64,000 nucleotides of DNA, taken from the NCBI GenBank assembly GCA_041398825.1, contig JAWKTX010000002.1, positions 372,001 to 436,000 of the forward strand, in the 5' to 3' direction. Positions 26,486 through 33,503 of the stretch are shown here, in pieces. The DNA is from Planctomycetaceae bacterium. GTDB lineage: Bacteria; Planctomycetota; Planctomycetia; Planctomycetales; Planctomycetaceae. The notes beneath the pieces are model-generated. The model was not told the origin of the DNA and searched no databases. It was given only the letters and a program-made list of their open reading frames with translations. Position 1 is the first letter of the stretch. Every line of letters begins with the position of its first letter. Made by a program: the position numbers and the translations under genes.

Positions 26486-26947
26486 ATGTCTGACAACATC
26501 ATTCCTACACTTGATTCCGTTGAAAAAATGCTTCAGTGCCTGCTTGGCGAGAGCGTTCAGGCGAAGTCAGCACCGGAGGGTCCGGATTTGTCAAAGCCCT
26601 ACGTCCTGGCTCAGTACGCCGACGAAGCGGGTAATGTTCGACGGGTTGTGCTGTGTGACTTGTCACTTGCCAATTCCATCGGAGCGGCATTTTCTATGAT
26701 TCCCGCAGCAGTGGCAGCAGATGCCACAAAGGCCGGAAACGTTGCGGACAATATCAAGGTGAATCTGCACGAAGTGCTTAACGTTTGCGTGAACTTATTC
26801 ACGGAGAATTCGAAGGAACGACTCACGTTAAGCAATGTGGAGGTGCACTCATCACCAGATGCGACCCCGGCACTCTCCACGTCGGCGCCATTCACTGTGA
26901 ATGTGCCTCGATACGCAAATGGAACTATGCTTGCCGGAGCACTGTGA
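26486..26947 (+). CDS. Unknown protein at the end of the chemosensory cluster, possibly CheX/CheC-like
   Basis: The 153-residue protein has no family I can name. It is soluble and follows the second cheY by 54 bases, so it is almost surely co-transcribed. Residues ~90-107 read NIKVNLHEVLNVCVNLF, where Glu96-x-x-Asn99 and Asn103 are laid out like the Glu-x-x-Asn and later Asn of CheX/CheC phosphatases (compare Glu87, Asn90 and Asn95 of the CheX two genes earlier). A phosphatase-like or decoy fold is therefore possible but unproven. The central part is Ala-rich (IPAAVAADATKAG), and the C-terminus may form strands (LTLSNVEVHSS). Confidence 0.7.
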   Translation: MSDNIIPTLDSVEKMLQCLLGESVQAKSAPEGPDLSKPYVLAQYADEAGNVRRVVLCDLSLANSIGAAFSMIPAAVAADATKAGNVADNIKVNLHEVLNVCVNLFTENSKERLTLSNVEVHSSPDATPALSTSAPFTVNVPRYANGTMLAGAL

Positions 26948-27010
26948 GCCAGTTGACTGATTTTGGCAGCAGAACGCCGGCAGTTTGCCGAACTTCTGCT
27001 GTGTGAATTT

Positions 27011-27061
27011 CGGGCAAAGCGTTGAGAAGCCGCTGGATATGAATTCAGACAGCTTTGCCCG
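27011..27061. repeat. 10 bp inverted repeat after the chemosensory cluster
   Basis: CGGGCAAAGC at 27011-27020 and its exact reverse complement GCTTTGCCCG at 27052-27061 enclose 31 bases. It sits 64 bases after the last gene of the cluster. It could be a long-loop transcription stop or a protein site; no T-run follows. Confidence 0.5.
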
Positions 27062-27145
27062 AGTTCATCCGGAGAATGTAAGACGCACCTGGTAACAGTT
27101 TCATTACCAGGCTGGACGTTGGTTTCTCTCTCTCAGTGGATACTG

Positions 27146-27163
27146 AGCCGGGACATCCCGGCT
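27146..27163. terminator. Hairpin between convergent genes
   Basis: AGCCGGG, loop ACAT, CCCGGCT: a perfect seven-pair GC-rich hairpin between the chemosensory cluster (plus) and the HEPN gene (minus), where a shared stop would be expected. No clear T-run on either side, so it may need Rho or may only stabilise 3' ends. Confidence 0.5.
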
Positions 27164-27202
27164 TGCTGGCTGGTGAAATCTGTGCCGGGCCAGGACGCTC
27201 TG

Positions 27203-27904
27203 TCAGGCAGCGTTTTTGTCGCGTTGTCTTGACACAAGTTCTGCAGCTGAGAATTCCTGAGTCTCGCAATACGGGCACTGCGCGGAATAAACGACTCGCG
27301 CACACGTTGGACACTCCCGCGGTCCGACGGTAATGACCGCTTCTCTGACGGCAAGCCGTCGGCCGATTCGATAAAAGAGCACACTGACAAGCAATGCCAT
27401 GATACAGGACAATCCGCTGAAGAAGTAATTCAGCAGCGCAAAGTCGATGGCAGCGGCGCAAACAAGGCAGATGGCCATTGCACCCAGAAAAGTTTTTTTC
27501 CGCGGGGTTGCGTCGGTTTGGCTGTAACGGGTACTCAGATTCGCCAGTGCCTTCAGTCGCAGCGATCCTGCTGCACTGGCCGCCGGACTTTGAATTGCAT
27601 TCAGCAGGCGTTCGACATCATCCAGAAACCGGTAGACATCATCGTCGCTGAAGACTCTCTGGTGGGCCCATCGATTTCGGTACTCACGCAGTTCGCTCAC
27701 CAGACATCGCTCTGCGAATGACAGCTCATGCCGGAATAAATCGTTCCAGTGGTCCCACATGTAGACTAGAATCGCATGCGGATCGGAGAAGCTGGCGATA
27801 ATTCGATCTGCGTCTTCGGCGCGCAGTGTCCTCACGCGGGCTGCAACGTAGGGTTGCAGTCCGGCGACCAGCTGATTCAGACCTGACGAAATCATGTCAT
27901 TCAT
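27203..27904 (-). CDS. Swt1-type HEPN domain protein with two membrane helices and a zinc ribbon
   Basis: The 233-residue protein starts with a helical domain (1-100) that has MWDHWNDLFRHELSFAERCL and then LREYRNRWAHQRVFSDDD. Arg76-x4-His81 is the HEPN RNase motif, and the pattern around it is that of the Swt1-family HEPN domain known in restriction- and ATPase-linked proteins. Two hydrophobic helices follow at ~139-160 and ~161-178, then a Cys198-x2-Cys201 and Cys210-x2-Cys213 zinc ribbon. HEPN domains are often RNA-cutting toxins, but a membrane-anchored version with a zinc ribbon and no visible partner suggests a sensor or a stand-alone host protein. It is transcribed against the chemosensory cluster. 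Confidence 0.8.
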   Translation of the reverse strand: MNDMISSGLNQLVAGLQPYVAARVRTLRAEDADRIIASFSDPHAILVYMWDHWNDLFRHELSFAERCLVSELREYRNRWAHQRVFSDDDVYRFLDDVERLLNAIQSPAASAAGSLRLKALANLSTRYSQTDATPRKKTFLGAMAICLVCAAAIDFALLNYFFSGLSCIMALLVSVLFYRIGRRLAVREAVITVGPRECPTCARVVYSAQCPYCETQEFSAAELVSRQRDKNAA

Positions 27905-28040
27905 TGGGGCCCACCGTAGCTGAAAGTTGAATTGACCGCAAAAACTTCAGCTACGACAAACGTCGATTTCTTCGCATTCTATTCGTCAAATGTTGCCTGA
28001 ATTCAACATTCAGCAGATTCTGCGCGGCCGGTTCTGACGG

Positions 28041-29561
28041 CTATAACGATTGCACAGATAATGCCTGCTCAAAACGGCTCCACAATTCCTCAATGGGCTC
28101 AATTCCAACACTGAGGCGGATGAGCCAGCGTGATACACCACAAGATTCGACAAACGGAAGTTCGTCATAGTGGGCCAGAATTGTATAGGGGCACGCGAGT
28201 GTGAAGACGGTTCCAAGATTCGGCCCTTTGCAGACACTCAGGGCATCGAAAACGGCGGGAGCTGCGGTTTCCGCATCGTGCAGAAGAATCGACATTAAGC
28301 CGCCAAATCCACCATCGGGTCTGCGCAACTGTTCGTAGTTACTGGCAGGTGCGCTGCAATCATCAGAGTCATTCATCAAGGAATGATGCAGGGAGGGGTG
28401 CCAGACAAACTTCACTCGAGGATGCTCAGACAGTCGCCTGGCAAGTTCTGTGGCATTTTGATTGATTGCGTTCACACGGTCTGCCACATCGCGGGAATTC
28501 GCTTCCAGTGCGTCGATATCCACGTCTGCAATCAGGCATTCGTAGTGTTCGTCCAGTGCCTGTTGGAGTTCTTCGGCTCGGGCTCCATTGGGGTTGAGCG
28601 TCAGGCTGCCTGCAAGCAGATCCCCATAACCACTGAAGTACTTTGTGAGGCTTGTCACCACAATGTCAGACAGGTGCAGGACGTCCAGATTCAGACATGC
28701 GGCGAGTGTGTCGTCAATAACGATCAAAAATCCGAACTGATCGGCCAGATTGCGGAGACGATGCAGATCCGGGCAGGTGAGCAGTGGATTGGCTGGGGTT
28801 TCGCAGAATACTGCGCTCACGGGACTTCTGCGCAGGACTGTTTCCAGCTGGTCGATGTCGCCGGAACTACCAACCGGGAAGAACTCGCAGCGGGACGGAT
28901 GGAAACGCTGCTGGATCTTCAGAGTGTCGACGTAGGGAAAGCCGAACTGCACGCTGGGGGCACCAGTATAGACCTTTTGAACGGTCCGCCACGCTGACAT
29001 CATCGCTGACATCCCCGAGGGATAAAGACGGACATTCTCCGCGCTTGTTCCTTCGAAGTCAGCGACGCGTTGCCGAACGATGTCTGCTGAAGGAGACGTT
29101 CCAAATGTGATTCTGGTTCCCTGAGTGATCTGCACAGCCATTCGTGATGAAATGATTTCACCTGTGTGCTGCCAGTACTGCTTGAGTAACTTTTCGTCAC
29201 CACCGCTGGCGGCAACCCCCACGACATCCTGACCAGGTATGGGAACGACACGGCACTGCCCACCGCCTCTGTTTGCAACGTACCCGGCTGCTTCCAGGGC
29301 GGAATGTCTGGACGGGAAGATGAAACCTGCTTTGCCAAGCGGCTCGAATGTCTGTCGAAACAATTCGCGAACCATCGGATTCAGGCAAAACCGTGGGTAT
29401 GCCGATTTCAGCTGGCCGATAACCGACTGATCGCCTTCTTCGTAGGCGACATTATGACGCCAAAGCGGAAGGCATGCTGAAACAGCATGGATCGAATCCG
29501 GCATCGGAAGGCCGAGATGTTCGGCCTTGAAACGGGGGGATTTAAGCAAATCGACAGGCAT
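28041..29561 (-). CDS. Cys/Met metabolism PLP enzyme, cystathionine gamma-synthase-like (fungal type layout)
   Basis: The 506-residue protein is a fold-type I PLP enzyme. VRLYPSGMSAMMSAW (residues 178-192), CETPANPLLTCPDL (253-266), IDDTLAACLN (282-291) and SLTKYFSGYGDLLAGSL with Lys307 as the PLP lysine are Cys/Met-metabolism family features. Unlike ordinary bacterial members of about 380-400 residues, it has a ~130-residue N-terminal extension (IHAVSACLPLWRHNVAYEEGD and onwards), the layout of fungal Str2-type cystathionine gamma-synthases. A role in trans-sulfuration or methionine synthesis is likely; a different gamma-replacement reaction is possible. It begins 353 bp downstream of the decarboxylase gene stop on the same strand. 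Confidence 0.85.
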   Translation of the reverse strand: MPVDLLKSPRFKAEHLGLPMPDSIHAVSACLPLWRHNVAYEEGDQSVIGQLKSAYPRFCLNPMVRELFRQTFEPLGKAGFIFPSRHSALEAAGYVANRGGGQCRVVPIPGQDVVGVAASGGDEKLLKQYWQHTGEIISSRMAVQITQGTRITFGTSPSADIVRQRVADFEGTSAENVRLYPSGMSAMMSAWRTVQKVYTGAPSVQFGFPYVDTLKIQQRFHPSRCEFFPVGSSGDIDQLETVLRRSPVSAVFCETPANPLLTCPDLHRLRNLADQFGFLIVIDDTLAACLNLDVLHLSDIVVTSLTKYFSGYGDLLAGSLTLNPNGARAEELQQALDEHYECLIADVDIDALEANSRDVADRVNAINQNATELARRLSEHPRVKFVWHPSLHHSLMNDSDDCSAPASNYEQLRRPDGGFGGLMSILLHDAETAAPAVFDALSVCKGPNLGTVFTLACPYTILAHYDELPFVESCGVSRWLIRLSVGIEPIEELWSRFEQALSVQSL

Positions 29562-29914
29562 GAATGGGATTCAAAGAGGACAAATCTGAAGTCAACGGCA
29601 CGATGCTTTGTGTTCACTGCGCGACATGTTAGTCGATAAGACGGTCAGTGTCGTTACAGCCAACGACCACAAGACCCGGCTTCCGAATTGAAGCAGGATC
29701 AAATTGCCACGGGAAACCATTCCCTGCAGGTCCAAAAGATTTCGGGATCGCAAGGACTGCCCACAACCGGTAAGTGTTGGCTATTGCACTTTCTGGTTGT
29801 GAGCAACCCGGTAGCCGCTTGAAGAATGGAACCCGATGCATCAGCGATAGACCGATGGCCTGTAAAACGTCTCTCGCTCACTCAGGATTGCCTTCGCAGG
29901 TTTGATAAAGGCGG
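29562..29914. other. Gene-free gap
   Basis: About 353 bp between two minus-strand genes. Small open frames on both strands have no motif. It should contain the promoter of the PLP enzyme gene and the end of the decarboxylase transcript; no clear sites were found. Confidence 0.5.
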
Positions 29915-31675
29915 CTAAATTCGGTCTGCCAGACGTTCCGCCAGTCGTTTGAGAGCGGGACTCACATCCAGTTTTTCCAGATGAACGTTCAGAAGGCTGA
30001 AGGAATCCTGATTGGCGATCGCCGCTTTGATGGCTTTTTCCAGATCCCCTTCTGTTCGAACTTCAAATCCCCAGCCAGCCCCAAGCAGTTCCGGCATCCG
30101 GTGATAGTTCCAGTTGTGGATGTCGTTAAACGGCCCTTCCTGAATGAAGCGTTCTGTCGAATAGCCCTTGTTGTTCAGGACAATGACGATGGGGTTGAAT
30201 CCACGCCTGACGGTGGTGGAAAGTTCCATGCAAGTCATTTGAAATGCGCCATCCCCTACCAGAACGAGGGGCCTGAGGTTGCGGTTCGCAACCTGAACTC
30301 CGACGGACGCCGGGATCGAAAACCCCATCGAAGTGTAGTAAGCGGTGCTCAGGAATTCTGTGTGTCGGCTGATTGACAAATCAGCTGCGGCAAACATGGA
30401 ATCGCCGGTGTCGGCAACAACGACCATGGATTGGTCCAGAAGGCTGTTGATCTTCTGAAATAATCTCCTGATTGTAATTGGTTGATCGTTCTTTGGGGAC
30501 CATGCAGGAACTTCGGGAGGACGAACTTTCGGAGCAGCTCGCACCGGGCCAATCTTCTTCGAAGCCAGGTGTGTGACGAAGTCGGTGAACAGGACATCAT
30601 GGAAGTGGTGATGCCGGATTCTCAGTTTTTCGCTGGTCGCATAAATGCACCGGCCGGGATCCAGTCGTGCTGTAAAGATCCCCAGATTGATATCAGTCAT
30701 AAAAGCGCCCAGCAGGATGACGCAGTCGCTCTCTTCCACATAACGTCTTACCTCATCACGGCCCATGGCGCCTTCGTAGACACCCAGGTAGAGAGGGTGT
30801 TTTTCGCTGACAACAGACTTTCCGAGCAACGTTGCACAGATCGGGATGTTATTTGCTTCCGCCAACTCGAGAACCTGCTCGCGCAGACCGAAACGATGTG
30901 TCTCAACTCCCGCGATGATGACAGGGCGTTTTGCGGCGTGGATGCTTTCCCTCGCTTCCTTCAGGCATTCCTGCAACGCATCGGGGTCACTGACCAGCGG
31001 AGTAACAACCGGAACGTGTGCGTGGGTTGCTTCTGCCAGGACTTTGTCCCGAGGAATCTCAAGAAATACAGGCCGTTTGAAGCGAACACAGGCTTCCAGG
31101 CATCGATCAATTTCACGAAACGCTGTCAGTTCATCTTCGAGCGAAGCGGTTGCAACGGTGATTTTTTCAAAGACATCACGTTGCGTGTTGAAGTCCCGCA
31201 CGCGGTGATGAAGCAACGGATCCGAACGCCGTTCCGACATACCGGGCGAACCGCTGATCACAATTACCGGACTCTTTTCTGCGTATGCTCCGGCCACCGC
31301 ATTACACAGACTCAGGCCCCCGACGCAATAGGTGACACAAACCGCACCGATACCATTGATCCGAGCATAACCATCGGCCGCATACCCGGCGCAGGCTTCG
31401 TTTGTGGTTCCAACGACATTGATGGGGCTGTCTTCCAGCATCCCGTAAAACTGCAGTACAAAGTCCCCTGGAATGCCGAAGATATCTCGCACACCATAGT
31501 CCTGAAGTCGCTGAATCAAATACCCCCCGATGGTCATTCGGGCCGCCGCTGTTGTGCTGTTCGAGGAAGGTGTAGAATCGGAGCTCCTGCGTGAATTTTT
31601 CCTGTTTGCGACAGCCGGTGCCTGTGACGCATTGGAACTTCTGGCTGCCCTGGTGGGTTTCTTCTTCGGAGCCAT
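29915..31675 (-). CDS. ThDP-dependent pyruvate/indolepyruvate-type decarboxylase with basic N-terminal extension
   Basis: The 586-residue protein has the conserved active-site Glu93 in GTTNEACAGYAADGYARI, the LLHHRVRDFN histidine pair that marks pyruvate and indolepyruvate decarboxylases, and the ThDP-magnesium motif GDGAFQMTCMELSTTVRRG ending in VIVLNNKGYS. It should release carbon dioxide from a 2-keto acid, giving an aldehyde. The first ~46 residues are Lys/Arg/Ser/Ala-rich and low in complexity, and the catalytic protein proper starts near MTIGGYL (residue 47). I start it at the ATG at 31675, where AAAGG lies about eight bases upstream. Pyruvate, phenylpyruvate and branched keto acids are all possible substrates. 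Confidence 0.85.
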   Translation of the reverse strand: MAPKKKPTRAARSSNASQAPAVANRKNSRRSSDSTPSSNSTTAAARMTIGGYLIQRLQDYGVRDIFGIPGDFVLQFYGMLEDSPINVVGTTNEACAGYAADGYARINGIGAVCVTYCVGGLSLCNAVAGAYAEKSPVIVISGSPGMSERRSDPLLHHRVRDFNTQRDVFEKITVATASLEDELTAFREIDRCLEACVRFKRPVFLEIPRDKVLAEATHAHVPVVTPLVSDPDALQECLKEARESIHAAKRPVIIAGVETHRFGLREQVLELAEANNIPICATLLGKSVVSEKHPLYLGVYEGAMGRDEVRRYVEESDCVILLGAFMTDINLGIFTARLDPGRCIYATSEKLRIRHHHFHDVLFTDFVTHLASKKIGPVRAAPKVRPPEVPAWSPKNDQPITIRRLFQKINSLLDQSMVVVADTGDSMFAAADLSISRHTEFLSTAYYTSMGFSIPASVGVQVANRNLRPLVLVGDGAFQMTCMELSTTVRRGFNPIVIVLNNKGYSTERFIQEGPFNDIHNWNYHRMPELLGAGWGFEVRTEGDLEKAIKAAIANQDSFSLLNVHLEKLDVSPALKRLAERLADRI

Positions 31676-31917
31676 TTTTCTGCCTTTCGGGGTACGAACA
31701 AACAGGGGGCGGCCGCGGACATTGCTCGCTTTCGTTCCGCGCGCCACCCTAAACAACCGCCATTCGATTCCAGCGTTACTTGATTCTAGGCAGTTCCGTG
31801 ACCGTCGACAGCGTCAGACTTCGTGATTCGGATTCGAAGCCAATGGATTTCGCCTTTGCCCTCAATGAGCCATAGTGGCTGCCGTTCCATTCAGCAACGG
31901 TGCCTGAGGGAGTTGAA

Positions 31918-33165
31918 TCACGAGTGACTGTTGAGCAAATCGATGATCTTCTGGCGCGACTTCGAGCGTCGGTCAACCATGTCCAGAGCTGTCTTGCCAT
32001 TTCTGTTCTTCAACCCGGGGGCGGCACCATTTTGAAGTAACAGCTCGACAGACAGTAATGCTCCAACGGAAGCTGCCCGCATCAGGGCAGTGACCGTATG
32101 AGTCGACTCACAAACGCGGTTTACATCGACGCCATGCTTCAGCAGGATCTGAATCGACTTCGGATTGACGGCAGCCTGAATCAACAGGGAGTGACGTGAA
32201 ACGTCGGTTGTATTTGGCGGGAGGCCTGCGTCCAGCAGCAATCGCAGAAGCTTCGGGTTCTGGAAATTCATGTTCGGCAGCTGACCATCCACAACGGAGC
32301 TCAGATCATTGCCAACACGATCCAGTTCGTTTTTGATTTGCGGGATCAGTTGATCTCGCTCTGGTTTCGCCAGCAGTTGAAACAACTTCTGGAAATCGGG
32401 TCTTGCCCTGCTACTTTCGGGTTCGGATGGCGCAAGTCTCCCGGGTCCAGTTGTCGATGTTGGCAACTTTGCCTGGGGTGATTTTGCTTTTGCCCGAGAT
32501 GACCGCGCCTTCGGTGAGGCTGACCGCGCCTTTGGTGAGGCTGACCGCGCCTTTGGTGAGGCTGACCGCGCCTTTGGTGAGGCTGACCGCGCCTTTGGTG
32601 AGGCTGACCGCGCCTTTGGTGAGGCTGATGGCAAGGTTTCGCCTGGCGGTGACTGCTTTGCGGTGTTGACGTCCGGAGGAAGGGATTCCAGCTTTTCCAT
32701 CTGCTTCCGGACAGCGTCAATGCGGCTTCTGTTTCCGTTTTCCGTCGTTCTTCCCGGTCGCCACGCGGTTCCGGCGGCTTGCTGGCACTTTGATTTGGCA
32801 GATGCGGCGATCTGAATGCTGAGCCCTGTTGCCGCGGTAAGTTCGTCGAAGCATCCCGCGCCGATGCCATCCAGCATTTGCCCGTCCATTTCGAGCTTCA
32901 ACGCAGCGAGTTCCTTCCGTGTCAGATTCCGGGTGGCATCGAACTCAAGGCTCAGAAGCAGCTTTCCGCCGGGGGAGAGAACGATTCTTGGGTAGCCGCC
33001 CCGCAAACCGGCTTCTTCGACGAAGGGAAGTTCGGTGTAATTCAGGGCCGAGTCTTGATGACAGGCGAAGCCATTGACTGCCCGAAATACGCTCGCCGAT
33101 GAAATTGCCGTTCGGTCAAAACGGGCAATTTGCGCAGGCAGGACGTACTGAATCCTGGTTCTCAT
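31918..33165 (-). CDS. Ankyrin-repeat protein with tandem SASPKAR heptapeptide repeats
   Basis: The 415-residue protein has three parts. The N-terminal ~150 residues are a domain I do not recognise (GGYPRIVLSPGGKLLLSLEF, then DGIGAGCFDELTAATG). A basic low-complexity middle follows with six exact SASPKAR units at residues ~180-221, then SSRAKAKSPQAK. The C-terminal ~110 residues form about three ankyrin repeats (LLRLLLDAGLPPNTTDVSRH, IQILLKHGVDVNRV, VELLLQNGAAPGLKNRNGKTALDM). The middle resembles histone-H1-like tails and might bind nucleic acid or anionic surfaces. There is no signal peptide. I start at the ATG at 33165 because GGAAAGGAG lies just upstream. The 21 bp repeat in the gene may vary in number between strains. 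Confidence 0.8.
   Translation of the reverse strand: MRTRIQYVLPAQIARFDRTAISSASVFRAVNGFACHQDSALNYTELPFVEEAGLRGGYPRIVLSPGGKLLLSLEFDATRNLTRKELAALKLEMDGQMLDGIGAGCFDELTAATGLSIQIAASAKSKCQQAAGTAWRPGRTTENGNRSRIDAVRKQMEKLESLPPDVNTAKQSPPGETLPSASPKARSASPKARSASPKARSASPKARSASPKARSASPKARSSRAKAKSPQAKLPTSTTGPGRLAPSEPESSRARPDFQKLFQLLAKPERDQLIPQIKNELDRVGNDLSSVVDGQLPNMNFQNPKLLRLLLDAGLPPNTTDVSRHSLLIQAAVNPKSIQILLKHGVDVNRVCESTHTVTALMRAASVGALLSVELLLQNGAAPGLKNRNGKTALDMVDRRSKSRQKIIDLLNSHS
32501..32626. repeat. 21 bp minisatellite, six copies, in frame
   Basis: Six head-to-tail units of GACCGCGCCTTTGGTGAGGC plus T (plus-strand reading). Five copies are identical; the first differs at one base (TTC for TTT). Each unit encodes one SASPKAR heptad of the ankyrin protein on the minus strand. 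Unit length of 21 keeps the frame when copies are gained or lost. Confidence 0.97.
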
Positions 33166-33503
33166 TGCTCTCTCCTTTCCTGTTTCGTCAATCGCCGGGG
33201 TGATTCTAACAAACCCAAAATGAACTGCGCTCGGCGGCAGATACATGCAACAAATGACCAGGCGGCAATCTGTACAGGAAACATTCTCCGGAATGCAGCT
33301 CCGAAATGGCCATTCTTCAGATGCTTTCAGGGATTTTGCCGGGCGACTTTAGACTTTGAAATGCGGTTGCTAGACTGCCCGGCTTTGATAAACCCAGACC
33401 AGTGGCGACATTACGCAGGTCGGCGATGCCTGGAATCAGGCCGCTCTGAACATGACGCGATGCCTGCACTTTGACGGCGACTTTACTGGAACAAACTGTT
33501 CAT
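33166..33503. other. Divergent intergenic region
   Basis: About 338 bp between the ankyrin gene (minus) and the MMPL gene (plus). It must carry both promoters. No gene is supported; no promoter boxes could be assigned with confidence. Confidence 0.5.

Noticed and set aside
30482..31594. 370-codon plus-strand open frame opposite the decarboxylase gene
   Set aside because: It has no motif, and the decarboxylase on the other strand has full ThDP motifs.
32501..32626. Regular 21 bp repeats considered as a CRISPR array
   Set aside because: There are no spacers; the units are directly adjacent and in frame within a gene.
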